Source: an uncultured Brachyspira sp.
GTDB lineage: Bacteria; Spirochaetota; Brachyspiria; Brachyspirales; Brachyspiraceae
Length of the DNA: 8,062 nucleotides
Direction: 5' to 3'
Assembly: GCF_949287625.1 (NCBI RefSeq)
Contig: NZ_CASEGO010000043.1
Span: 21,209 to 29,270 of the forward strand
Shown here piece after piece: positions 1-6,854 of the stretch (position 1 is the stretch's first letter; the number at the start of each line of letters is the position of its first letter). The notes under the pieces are model-generated. The model saw only the letters and a list, made by a program, of their open reading frames with translations, was not told the origin of the DNA and did not search any database. A program made the position numbers and the translations under genes.

Positions 1-700
1 TTTTTACTTTACTCACATTCCAGTTATTTAAAGGCTGATTAAAATTTTCGGCTCCAAAAAACATGCAGCACATATTTTCAACATTAGAAGTATCCCAATT
101 ACATAAGGGTTGATTGAAACTCTTACATTTACAAAACATATTTCCCATATTTTTTACATTAGAAGTATCCCAATTATCTAAGGGCTCATTAAAACTCTCA
201 GCACATTTAAACATGCTGTTCATATCTGTAACATTGGAAATATTCCAATCATTTAAACACTGATTAAATTTTTTACAATTTTCAAACATACTATACATTT
301 TCTTAACATTACTTACATTCCAGTTATTCAATGGCTGATTAAAGTTTTTACAATCGAAAAACATACTATTTATATCTTTAACGTTTAAAACATTCCAATC
401 ACCTATATATTGGTTAAATATCTCTGCTCCAAAAAACATACGAGCCATATTTTTAGTATTAGATACATTCCATTTAGATATATCGTTATTAAATTTTCTG
501 CAATTAAAAAATATATCATGCATATCTGTTACATTGTAAGTATCCCAAGTTTCTATACCATTAAATTTTTTTCTTGAAGATTCTTTAAATAAAGAACTCA
601 TATCCGTTATTAAACTTGTATCAATGCTTCCGAGATTAATATTTTCATCATCTGCTAATTGTTTTAATTCCTCTTTATTTTTTGGCTTATATTTCTTCAT
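1..700 (-). CDS. BspA-like (DUF285) repeat protein, C-terminus cut by window edge
   Basis: I translated this from the ATG at 698-700 and found 233 uninterrupted codons before the left edge. The protein is built of exact 25-residue repeats with a consensus close to NWNVSNVKNMxxMFxxAxxFNQPL. The repeat tryptophans fall at residues 52, 77, 102, 127, 152, 177, 202 and 227, with no drift. This is the BspA-like/DUF285 (PF03382) type of leucine-rich-like repeat. The N-terminal module (MKKYKPKNKEEL, then IDTSLITDMS at about residues 26-35) is shared with the protein at 2014-2556. There is no signal peptide, lipobox or membrane segment, so a cytoplasmic location is possible even though the family's studied members (Tannerella BspA, Treponema LrrA) are surface adhesins. 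No Shine-Dalgarno sequence is visible; the start is chosen because the paralogue begins at the same place. It lies 30 bases after the M20 gene on the same strand and may be cotranscribed. Precise role unknown. Confidence 0.9.
   Translation of the reverse strand, partial: MKKYKPKNKEELKQLADDENINLGSIDTSLITDMSSLFKESSRKKFNGIETWDTYNVTDMHDIFFNCRKFNNDISKWNVSNTKNMARMFFGAEIFNQYIGDWNVLNVKDINSMFFDCKNFNQPLNNWNVSNVKKMYSMFENCKKFNQCLNDWNISNVTDMNSMFKCAESFNEPLDNWDTSNVKNMGNMFCKCKSFNQPLCNWDTSNVENMCCMFFGAENFNQPLNNWNVSKVK
2..550 (-). repeat. 75-bp coding repeats of the partial BspA-like gene
   Basis: Eight in-frame 75-bp units, one per 25-residue protein repeat, diverged at the DNA level but fully in register (Trp codons at 545-547 through 20-22). 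The array continues past the left edge. The strict 75-bp period favours gain or loss of whole units by recombination without breaking the frame. Confidence 0.85.
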
Positions 701-719
701 AATCGATAACTATAATTTT

Positions 720-749
720 ATTATATTTTATTAGATGTTTAACTCTAAA
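720..749 (-). promoter_or_regulatory. Possible internal promoter for the partial BspA-like gene
   Basis: On the minus strand a perfect TATAAT (720-725) is preceded at 18 bases by TTTAGA (744-749, 4 of 6 matches to TTGACA), inside the 3' end of the M20 gene. Transcription would begin about 13 bases before the BspA start. In sequence this AT-rich a chance match is quite possible, and readthrough from the M20 promoter is the alternative. Confidence 0.3.
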
Positions 750-1894
750 TGTTTAATAGCCCATTCGCTCATAAGTACAGAAGGCTGATACAATTTTGAT
801 TCATCTATTTCAAATTTGCTGTTATGATGAGCTATATTCTTTTCTGTGGCTGTAGAAAATAATATGAAAGCTCCGTTAATTTTATCTAAATAATCGGCAA
901 AATCCTCACCTGCCATAGAAAGCTCATAATGAGAAGCCTTTTTAAAGTTGAGGCTGCTGCATACTTCATCAAGTTCTTTGTATATATCTGCATTATTAAT
1001 AACAGGAGCTCCGCGCCTTTTTATTATAACTTCTGCTTCTGCCCTATTAGCAGCTGCAATAGAATTAACTACTTCTTTTATTCTTTCAGTTATAAAAACT
1101 CTAGTATCTTCGCTGAATGTTCTAAAAGTTCCTTCTATATTAACTTCAGACGGTATTATATTATATTGACTTCCAGCATGAACCATGCATATAGAAATTA
1201 TTACCGGATCTGTTGCAAGTATCTCTCTGCTTTTAATATTATAGATTGCCTGTATTATTTGGCTTGCTGTTAATATAGGGTCAACAGAAAGATGAGGATA
1301 AGCACCATGTGAGCCTTTCCCTATAACCTTTATAAATATTCTGTCATTAGAAGCCATTAAAGCCCCCTCTTTTAATACAAACTCCCCGCTTGGAACATTA
1401 GCAGCCAAAGTTCCTATATGAGTACCGACTATTGCATTAACTCCATCAAGCAAACCAGAATTAAGCATATTATGAGCCCCAACAGCCAATTCTTCTGCAG
1501 CCTGAAAAACTAATCTTACTGTGCCCTTTATTCTTGATTTATTTTCACTTAAATAATAAGCAGCCCCAAGCAGACATGCGGTATGAGCATCATGTCCGCA
1601 TGCATGCATATTACCGTTTTTAGAAGCATAATCAAATCCTGTTTCCTCTTCTATAGGCAAAGCATCCATATCTGCTCTAATAGCTGCTATATTTTTTATA
1701 TTTTTATTATCATTATTTGCTATATCGCATACAAGTCCGCTGTCAATTGAAGACTCTTTATAAGAAAGTCCTAATTCTTTTAATTTATTTATAACATAAT
1801 TTTTTGTTTGAGGAAGTTCAGTACCAACTTCTGGTATTTTATGCAAATCCCTTCTCATAGAAATAATAATATCATTTAATTTTTTGTAATCCAT
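731..1894 (-). CDS. M20 family metallopeptidase / N-acyl amino acid amidohydrolase
   Basis: A 387-residue zinc-dependent amidohydrolase of the M20D type (hippurate hydrolase / N-acetyl-amino acid deacetylase group), which removes acyl groups from amino acids or short peptides in the cytoplasm. Visible motifs are RRDLHKIPEVG (14-24), RADMDALP (73-80), the metal-binding MHACGHDAH (96-104, with Cys99 and His101), QAAEE (131-135, with the catalytic/metal glutamates), GTHIG (157-161, His159), the dimerisation-domain motif GKGSHGAYPH (192-201, His196), MAGEDFADY (327-335) and AHHNSKFEIDE (355-365). Length and motif order are normal, so it should be active. The start has a weak AGGG site (1905-1908) 10 bases upstream and matches the usual family N-terminus. 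A promoter is predicted at 1933-1961. Substrate cannot be told from sequence. Its position between two BspA-like genes suggests no functional link. Confidence 0.93.
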   Translation of the reverse strand: MDYKKLNDIIISMRRDLHKIPEVGTELPQTKNYVINKLKELGLSYKESSIDSGLVCDIANNDNKNIKNIAAIRADMDALPIEEETGFDYASKNGNMHACGHDAHTACLLGAAYYLSENKSRIKGTVRLVFQAAEELAVGAHNMLNSGLLDGVNAIVGTHIGTLAANVPSGEFVLKEGALMASNDRIFIKVIGKGSHGAYPHLSVDPILTASQIIQAIYNIKSREILATDPVIISICMVHAGSQYNIIPSEVNIEGTFRTFSEDTRVFITERIKEVVNSIAAANRAEAEVIIKRRGAPVINNADIYKELDEVCSSLNFKKASHYELSMAGEDFADYLDKINGAFILFSTATEKNIAHHNSKFEIDESKLYQPSVLMSEWAIKHLELNI

Positions 1895-1932
1895 TTTTTA
1901 TTAACCCTGCATCATTTATATTTTTTGTTTTT

Positions 1933-1961
1933 AGTATATTAAGTAATTATTATTAAGTCAA
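1933..1961 (-). promoter_or_regulatory. Predicted sigma-70 promoter of the M20 gene
   Basis: The minus strand reads TTGACT (1956-1961), a 17-base spacer, then TATACT (1933-1938): five of six matches at each box with optimal spacing. Transcription should start near 1926, about 30 bases before the M20 ATG. The -35 box lies in the loop region of an AT-only inverted repeat (1942-1954 with 1960-1972, one mismatch), which could be an operator or simply base-composition noise. Confidence 0.6.
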
Positions 1962-1972
1962 TAATTATTACT
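1942..1972. repeat. AT-rich imperfect inverted repeat upstream of the M20 gene
   Basis: Thirteen-base arms (1942-1954 and 1960-1972, one mismatch) separated by five bases. No T-run follows on either strand, so it is not a convincing terminator for the BspA-like gene ending at 2014. It overlaps the spacer and -35 box of the predicted M20 promoter. Confidence 0.35.
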
Positions 1973-2013
1973 AATATTATAATTTATAAACTTAAATCTA
2001 TCATAAATCAATT

Positions 2014-2556
2014 CTAATTTTTATACCAAACAGGTGTATTATCATTCATAGCTGAACAGTAAAAAGCCATATACATCTTTGCATTTTTTGATAATACCCA
2101 AGAATCTAAATTCTGATTAAAACTTTCTGCTACCCAAAACATCCCATCAATATTTTTTACTTTACTAACATTCCAATTATTCAAAGGCTGATTAAAGACT
2201 TTCGTAAGCCTAAACATGTTCTCCATATTCGTAACATTAGAAACGTCCCAGTTATTTAAAGGCTGATTAAATTTTAAAGCACGGCAAAACATACTTTTCA
2301 TATTTTTTACTTTAGACACATCCCAGCAAGATATATCATGATTAAAACTTTGAGCCCCTTCAAACATACTCATCATGTTTTCTACTTTAGATGTATCCCA
2401 AGTTTCAATACCGCTGAAATTTCTTAATATAGAATTCTCAAAAATTCCAGACATATCAGTTATAAGACTTGTATCTATTTTATTAAATTTTACTTTTTTC
2501 TCTATTAAATCTATTAATTCTTCTTTTGTTTCTGGTTTATATTTTTCTCTAGTCAT
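2014..2556 (-). CDS. BspA-like (DUF285) repeat protein, complete
   Basis: A 180-residue repeat protein with the shared N-terminal module (residues 4-36: EKYKPETKEEL, then IDTSLITDMS), followed by 25-residue BspA-like/DUF285 repeats whose tryptophans fall exactly at 53, 78, 103, 128 and 153. A short C-terminal cap follows, ending NDNTPVWYKN, a typical end for such proteins. There is no signal peptide, lipobox or transmembrane segment. The start at 2556 has an AAGGA site (2566-2570) nine bases upstream. It is a paralogue of the partial gene at 1-700, from which it is separated by the M20 gene, and it has fewer repeats (about 5 against at least 8). Transcription is divergent from gdhA. No confident promoter of its own could be picked from the AT-rich leader. 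Binding partner and role are unknown; adhesion is the family's best known function, but export is not supported here. Confidence 0.92.
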   Translation of the reverse strand: MTREKYKPETKEELIDLIEKKVKFNKIDTSLITDMSGIFENSILRNFSGIETWDTSKVENMMSMFEGAQSFNHDISCWDVSKVKNMKSMFCRALKFNQPLNNWDVSNVTNMENMFRLTKVFNQPLNNWNVSKVKNIDGMFWVAESFNQNLDSWVLSKNAKMYMAFYCSAMNDNTPVWYKN

Positions 2557-2607
2557 AATAATATATCCTTAATTTTTTTATAAAATAAAGTATTCTAAAC
2601 TATTTTT

Positions 2608-2628
2608 AAATTTTTTATACAAAAATTT
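2608..2628. repeat. AT-rich perfect inverted repeat in the divergent gdhA/BspA region
   Basis: Eight-base perfect arms (2608-2615 and 2621-2628) around a five-base centre, in the 190-base gap between the divergent BspA-like gene and gdhA. It could be a regulator site for either gene, but A/T-only palindromes are common by chance here. Confidence 0.3.
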
Positions 2629-2679
2629 GAAATTTATAAAAAAAAATATCAATTTAATAAAAAACCGATAACATTACTA

Positions 2680-2707
2680 TTGACAATAATACTGTTTAGT
2701 ATATAAT
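2680..2707 (+). promoter_or_regulatory. Perfect-consensus promoter of gdhA with palindrome in spacer
   Basis: TTGACA (2680-2685), a 16-base spacer and TATAAT (2702-2707): both boxes are perfect sigma-70 consensus. Transcription should start near 2714, giving a leader of about 33 bases with a strong AGGGGGA ribosome-binding site (2734-2740). The spacer and first base of the -10 box contain the palindrome ATACT-GTTT-AGTAT (2689-2702), a plausible repressor site overlapping the promoter. Confidence 0.8.
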
Positions 2708-2746
2708 GTTTTCAGTAAATAAAAATCAAAAATAGGGGGATTAACT

Positions 2747-4087
2747 ATGAATGAACAATTAGAAGCTATTTACAACAAAATAGTAAAAAGAAATCCTGGA
2801 GAAGCAGAATTTCACCAAGCAGTTAAAGAAGTATTAAACACTTTGGAAGTTGTATTAAAGAAAAAACCTCATTATGTTGAACAAAAAATAATTGAGAGAA
2901 TGTGCGAACCTGAAAGACAAATAATGTTCAGAGTTCCTTGGATGGACGATAAAGGAGAAATACATGTAAACAGAGGATTCCGTGTACAGTTTTCAAGTGT
3001 AATAGGACCTTACAAAGGCGGACTTCGTTTTCACCCATCTGTTTATTTAGGAATTATTAAATTTTTAAGTTTTGAGCAAATATTCAAAAATGCTCTTACA
3101 GGCTTACCTATAGGCGGCGGTAAAGGCGGTTCTGACTTTGATCCTAAAGGAAAAAGCGATAATGAAGTTATGCGTTTCTGCCAAAGCTTTATGACAGAGC
3201 TTCACAGACATATAGGTTATGATATTGATGTACCTGCTGGAGATATAGGAGTTGGCGGAAGAGAAATAGGTTATTTATTCGGACAGTATAAAAGACTTAA
3301 AAACAGATTTGAACCAGGTGTATTAACTGGAAAAGGTTTAGGTTACGGCGGTTCTTTGGTACGTACTGAAGCTACTGGTTACGGACTTGTATATTTTACT
3401 GACCTTATGCTTAAAACTAACGGCAAAAACGGCTTTGAAGGTAAAAAAGTTGTAGTTTCTGGTTCTGGTAACGTTGCTATATATGCTATGCAGAAAGCTG
3501 CTCAATTAGGTGCTAAAGTTATTGCTTGTTCTGACTCTAACGGCGTTATTTATGATGAAAACGGTATTAATTTGGATACTGTTAAACGCTTAAAAGAAGT
3601 AGAAAGAAAAAGAATTAAAGAATATACTTCTGCTCACTCTTCTGCTAAATATATAGAAAACGGAAATATTTGGGATGTTGCCTGCGATATTGCTATGCCT
3701 TGTGCTACTCAAAATGAACTCAATGCTAAAAGTGCTGAAACATTAGTTAAAAACGGCTGTATCTCTGTTACTGAAGGAGCTAATATGCCAGCTACTCCTG
3801 AAGCTGTAGAAATATTCCAAAAAGCTGGTGTATTATTCGCACCAGGAAAAGCTACAAATGCTGGCGGTGTTGCTACTTCTGCTTTGGAAATGCAGCAAAA
3901 TGCTTCTATGGATAAATGGGATTTTGATTATACTGATAACAAACTTAAAAACATTATGACTAATATACACAATACTTGTTATCAAACTGCTGAAGAATAC
4001 GGTTGTAAAGGCGACTATTTGAAAGGTGCTAATATAGCTGGATTTGTTAAAGTAGCTGATATAATGATACATTACGGTTTAGTTTAA
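2747..4087 (+). CDS. gdhA: NADP-specific glutamate dehydrogenase
   Basis: A 446-residue class I hexameric glutamate dehydrogenase, which interconverts 2-oxoglutarate plus ammonia and glutamate in the cytoplasm; it is the probable main ammonia-assimilation enzyme here. Clear motifs are YKGGLRFHP (89-97), the glutamate site and catalytic lysine in LPIGGGKGGSDFDPKG (120-135, Lys126), the PAGDIGVGGREIG block (163-175, Asp166), the nucleotide-binding VSGSGNVA (237-244), SDSNG (262-266) and NAGGVATSALEMQQN (371-385). Length matches E. coli GdhA (447). The SDSNG segment resembles the NADP-dependent enzymes, so the coenzyme call is by resemblance only. The start is fixed by AGGGGGA (2734-2740) six bases upstream. 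A perfect promoter, a strong ribosome-binding site and frequent GCT/GGT codons, especially in the 3' two thirds, indicate high expression. It stands alone, with a terminator at 4105-4147. Confidence 0.97.
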   Translation: MNEQLEAIYNKIVKRNPGEAEFHQAVKEVLNTLEVVLKKKPHYVEQKIIERMCEPERQIMFRVPWMDDKGEIHVNRGFRVQFSSVIGPYKGGLRFHPSVYLGIIKFLSFEQIFKNALTGLPIGGGKGGSDFDPKGKSDNEVMRFCQSFMTELHRHIGYDIDVPAGDIGVGGREIGYLFGQYKRLKNRFEPGVLTGKGLGYGGSLVRTEATGYGLVYFTDLMLKTNGKNGFEGKKVVVSGSGNVAIYAMQKAAQLGAKVIACSDSNGVIYDENGINLDTVKRLKEVERKRIKEYTSAHSSAKYIENGNIWDVACDIAMPCATQNELNAKSAETLVKNGCISVTEGANMPATPEAVEIFQKAGVLFAPGKATNAGGVATSALEMQQNASMDKWDFDYTDNKLKNIMTNIHNTCYQTAEEYGCKGDYLKGANIAGFVKVADIMIHYGLV

Positions 4088-4104
4088 TACTTTATAGTTT
4101 TTTG

Positions 4105-4147
4105 ATAATGCTGTTAGTATAAAATTACTGACAGCATTATGTCTTTT
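4105..4147 (+). terminator. Rho-independent terminator of gdhA
   Basis: A 15-bp stem pairs 4105-4119 with 4126-4140 (one T-G wobble, at 4115/4130) around a six-base loop, followed by GTCTTTT. It begins 17 bases after the gdhA stop. The T-tract is imperfect. Because gdhA and the flavin reductase gene converge here, the hairpin may also slow transcription from the other side, though no T-run follows on the minus strand. Confidence 0.72.
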
Positions 4148-4203
4148 AAAATAGTTCTAAAACCAATCTAATATAAACTCATCAAAAGCGAAAAATTAAA
4201 TAA

Positions 4204-4707
4204 TTACGCCTCTTTAGCCGATGCTATTTTAGTGTAACCCTCCCAAGAAAATACAGCCTTTTCTTTATCATCAGCATACACTTCTTCAACATTGCATATA
4301 TATAAATAATGATCTCCTGTTTCAATAAATTCTTTTAATTTGCACTGTATTGCAGCAGCACTATGAAGAGGAACTTTTATATTGCTTGTAGGAATATCCT
4401 GCATTTCTATTTCAAATTTTGATATTTTATCAATATCTCTTCCGCTATGCATACCGCATTTCATAACTATTTCTTTAATATTCTCACTTGGAATTGTAAT
4501 TATAGCTTTTTTATTTTCTCTAACTAATTCACCGCTGTATGAACTTTTAGCCATAGCATAAGCTATCATATTTGGATTATAAGATAAATAAGTATACCAA
4601 GATACTGTCGCTAGGTTTGTACTGCCATCAGGTTTTTCAGTACATACTATTGCAACAGGATTTGGAGAAGTAATTTTTGAGGCTTTAGGTAAATTTATTT
4701 TTTCCAT
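4204..4707 (-). CDS. Flavin reductase family (FMN-binding split barrel) protein
   Basis: A 167-residue protein of the flavin reductase-like domain family (PF01613, FMN-binding split barrel). Recognisable features are NPVAIVCTEKPDGSTNLATVSW (about 16-37), NPNMIAYAMAKSSYSGELVREN (45-66, the flavin-contact region), an IPSEN turn (72-76) and the signature GDHYLYICNVEEVYAD (131-146). Such proteins bind FMN and act either as NAD(P)H:flavin oxidoreductases or as small electron-transfer flavoproteins; the physiological partner cannot be told. The frame stays open 22 codons further upstream, to 4773. The ATG at 4705-4707 is chosen because AAGGAG (4714-4719) sits six bases upstream and the family domain begins just after it, while the upstream stretch (hydrophobic, isoleucine-rich) overlaps a likely promoter. 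Convergent with gdhA. Confidence 0.88.
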   Translation of the reverse strand: MEKINLPKASKITSPNPVAIVCTEKPDGSTNLATVSWYTYLSYNPNMIAYAMAKSSYSGELVRENKKAIITIPSENIKEIVMKCGMHSGRDIDKISKFEIEMQDIPTSNIKVPLHSAAAIQCKLKEFIETGDHYLYICNVEEVYADDKEKAVFSWEGYTKIASAKEA

Positions 4708-4713
4708 GAAATA

Positions 4714-4719
4714 CTCCTT
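4714..4719 (-). promoter_or_regulatory. Ribosome-binding site that sets the flavin reductase start
   Basis: AAGGAG on the minus strand, six bases before the ATG at 4707. The alternative in-frame ATG at 4773 would place this site inside the coding region. Confidence 0.8.
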
Positions 4720-4735
4720 ATTAAAAATATTTAAA

Positions 4736-4763
4736 ATTATAATAACTTCATCATAAAAAACAA
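4736..4763 (-). promoter_or_regulatory. Possible promoter of the flavin reductase gene
   Basis: Perfect TATAAT (4736-4741) with TTGTTT (4758-4763) 16 bases upstream on the minus strand; only the TTG of the -35 box matches. Start of transcription would be near 4729, giving a short leader that contains the ribosome-binding site. The rest of the gap up to 4909 shows nothing recognisable. Confidence 0.4.
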
Positions 4764-4909
4764 GTACGAACAAAAAAGTGAGAAACTAACTTTTAGTAAA
4801 GCTATCAATGAAGTATAAGATAAAACTAAAGACAATTTACTAATCAGAAATGTTAATAAATTACACATAACATATAAGGTATTTTAAAAATTATTTTAAT
4901 AGTTTGTTT

Positions 4910-4948
4910 AAAAAAATGCAGTTAGTATTAAACATCACTAACTGCATT
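4910..4948 (-). terminator. Rho-independent terminator of the rpn/TPR gene group
   Basis: A perfect 12-bp stem (4915-4926 with 4937-4948) around a 10-base loop. On the minus strand it is followed by a T-run (complement of the A-run at 4910-4916). It lies 21 bases after the stop of the TPR gene, so it ends that transcript. Its stem is related to the gdhA terminator stem. Confidence 0.85.
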
Positions 4949-4969
4949 AATTTATTGATAATATTTGAA

Positions 4970-6430
4970 CTAATTAATATCTTCATTAAAAGTTTTTATA
5001 ATATCTGAATACTGTCTGAACTTGAGAAGTCTAAATTTATAATTATAATTCTTTAATACTTCTTGAGCTCTCTTTATAAACTCATCTTGATTGTATAAAA
5101 GCAAGTCTATATATCCGCCAATTACACCAAATGCATTACCCAATACTATACCTATTTCTTTACCGCTTCCCTTTTCTCCCATAATACTCTCAAGCTCATC
5201 TGTAATTTTATTTCTTTCATCAAGAAGTTTTTTATTTATATTTTCATCATTAAAATCATTCTCTTTATTATCTGCAAATACATAGGCTAAATATACAGCC
5301 CTTGCCCCCATTTTTGAAATATTAACAACCGCATCTATATTATAATTAGCATAATCACTAATAAGCTCCATATAACAAGTATTTCCAATGAATATATCTT
5401 CTCTAAAGAAATTATTATCTGTAGGTTTACATTCATAAACTGTATATCTATTTATAGGGTCTAGAATAATATCCTTATTTTTATTTTTTAGAGTATCTAT
5501 TATAAAGTCATAAAGTTTTGTAAGCTCTATCATGTTATCAAGTTTTTTATCACTTTTTTCAACATTTCCTAATAAGTATAATTTTAATATATTCTCACCT
5601 ACTGCATGTTCAAGCATTACATAAAAAGCATTATACGCATAATCTTCTTTTAACTCATTTAATTTTTTATTATAGAATTTCAAATTAAAAAAATTAGTAT
5701 TATCATCATATTCAGCGTATACTAAAATTTCTTTAAAGCTTAAATCTTTATTATACATTTTAAAATTAGAATTAGTTATATCTTGTTTTGGCATATAAGG
5801 AGAAAATTTCCATTTGCTTTTTAATTTCTCAGGCATAGCGGCTACTATTCTAGGAGTAAGATAAAATAAATATTCCTTGCCTTCCACAGTAAATGTAAAC
5901 TCATAATTACCTCCAAAATTAAACTGCAAATTGTCAGATATTAAAGACACACCATTAGAAACAAATTCAATCATTTCATCTGGAGAAAATTTATCTCTAT
6001 TATCTATAAAATTTGATATAACTTTTTCATTTTCTTCAAACCATTTCCAAAACCTATTAACTCTATTTTCAAAATTAATACCATCGTCTCTGTCTTCTGA
6101 GCAAAGCATATAAAAGTTATAAGCATCTATATCTTCATTATTTAAATCACAAGCCTTTTTAAAATAATTTTCTGCATTTTCTTTTTCACCTTTATAGTAG
6201 TAAGCATAACCTACCCTATAATTCCATAAAGCGTCGTCAATGCCTTCTTCTCTTATATACATTAAATTATCTAATGCTTCATCATATCTTTCTGTATTAT
6301 TATAAGCTCTTGCAAGTAAGCTGAAAAGTTCACTGTCCATTTCTTCATTTGGAATTTTTGTTATAATCTCAATTATTTGTTCATGTTCATCATTTTCATG
6401 CAATTGATTGATTTTTTCTATTATGTTCAT
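4970..6430 (-). CDS. TPR protein with large conserved-looking C-terminal region of unknown function
   Basis: A 486-residue soluble protein with no signal peptide or membrane segment. Residues about 34-100 form two tetratricopeptide repeats (LLARAYNNTERYDEALDNL, then YRVGYAYYYKGEKENAENYF); residues 1-33 look like a further helical pair. The remaining ~350 residues resemble, from memory, the C-terminal part of TPR proteins found widely in gut Firmicutes and Bacteroidetes. Marks are NFGGNYEFTF (171-180), PEKLKSKWKFSPYMP (200-214), AFYVMLEHAVGE (268-279), IGNTCYMELISDY (348-360) and GNAFGVIGGYIDLLLY (431-446). I cannot name a domain. Such regions are sometimes seen near SUFU-like immunity proteins, so a role in protein-protein conflict is only a guess. 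The start at 6430 has an AAGGA site (6437-6441) six bases upstream. It follows the rpn gene by 73 bases with no terminator between, so the two are probably cotranscribed. Confidence 0.8.
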   Translation of the reverse strand: MNIIEKINQLHENDEHEQIIEIITKIPNEEMDSELFSLLARAYNNTERYDEALDNLMYIREEGIDDALWNYRVGYAYYYKGEKENAENYFKKACDLNNEDIDAYNFYMLCSEDRDDGINFENRVNRFWKWFEENEKVISNFIDNRDKFSPDEMIEFVSNGVSLISDNLQFNFGGNYEFTFTVEGKEYLFYLTPRIVAAMPEKLKSKWKFSPYMPKQDITNSNFKMYNKDLSFKEILVYAEYDDNTNFFNLKFYNKKLNELKEDYAYNAFYVMLEHAVGENILKLYLLGNVEKSDKKLDNMIELTKLYDFIIDTLKNKNKDIILDPINRYTVYECKPTDNNFFREDIFIGNTCYMELISDYANYNIDAVVNISKMGARAVYLAYVFADNKENDFNDENINKKLLDERNKITDELESIMGEKGSGKEIGIVLGNAFGVIGGYIDLLLYNQDEFIKRAQEVLKNYNYKFRLLKFRQYSDIIKTFNEDIN

Positions 6431-6503
6431 TATGTTTCCTTTTTTATTTATTTATAATACAAACTATTACACTTATTTTAATTAAAAATAAATCCTAATA
6501 TGA

Positions 6504-6854
6504 TCATAATTTTTTTACTTCTTCAATACTCAGTCCTGTATTATCACTTATAAATTTATCATCTAAACCTGATTTTTTTAAACTTTTTGCTATAGAAATA
6601 GCTTTAATTTTTTCTCCTTCTTCTCTGCCTTCTTCTCTGCCTTCTTCTCTGCCTTCTTCCTTGCCCTCTTCTCTGCCTCTTTTTATTCCTTCTTCTATTC
6701 CTAATCTTCTCTCCTCATCAAGCATTATTTGATTGCCGTATAAATAAGCCTCTTTCTTCTCATATTCCATCATCATCAATCTGCTTTTTACAAAGTTATT
6801 ATATTTTTTCTGCACTTCTTCCATTATAGGTTTTTCTTTTACTATTTCAGACAT
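6504..6854 (-). CDS. Candidate intragenic short Rpn product (RpnS-like antitoxin)
   Basis: In frame within the rpn gene, the ATG at 6852-6854 (Met195 of the full protein) is preceded by GGAGG (6860-6864) with a five-base gap. This is better than the ribosome-binding sites of most genes in this window. The product would be 116 residues: a linker helix, the GREE-type tandem repeats and the C-terminal helix, without the nuclease core. In E. coli, Rpn genes are reported to encode such separately translated C-terminal proteins (RpnS), which bind and inhibit the full-length toxic nuclease and contain four-residue repeats of variable number. The match in position, repeat size and lack of catalytic domain is good. 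Separate translation here is inferred, not seen. A similar GGAGG-ATG pairing occurs by chance out of frame at 5902-5914, so coincidence is a real alternative. Confidence 0.45.
   Translation of the reverse strand: MSEIVKEKPIMEEVQKKYNNFVKSRLMMMEYEKKEAYLYGNQIMLDEERRLGIEEGIKRGREEGKEEGREEGREEGREEGEKIKAISIAKSLKKSGLDDKFISDNTGLSIEEVKKL

Noticed and set aside
929..1273. Plus-strand open frames opposite the M20 gene (also 948-1169)
   Set aside because: They lie wholly antisense to a gene with all M20 motifs intact, and their translations are low-complexity without recognisable domains.
1355..1369. GAGGGGGC before in-frame Met180 of the M20 gene as an internal start
   Set aside because: A product starting there would lose the Cys-Gly-His and Glu-Glu metal site. 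The codons LKEGALMA explain the sequence, and no precedent is known to me for a short M20 product.
1942..1972. Inverted repeat as terminator of the complete BspA-like gene
   Set aside because: A/T-only stem with a mismatch and an A-rich rather than T-rich tail on the minus strand.
4708..4773. Longer N-terminus for the flavin reductase protein, starting at 4773
   Set aside because: AAGGAG at 4714-4719 fits the ATG at 4707, the family domain begins just after that Met, and the extra residues overlap a probable -10 box.
4809..4844. Short plus-strand frame in the gap between the flavin reductase and TPR genes
   Set aside because: Only 11 codons, with no ribosome-binding site or promoter.
5845..5914. 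GGAGG-N5-ATG inside the TPR gene as another internal start
   Set aside because: The ATG (5902-5904) is out of frame and opens only 19 codons. It serves as a reminder that such pairs occur by chance.
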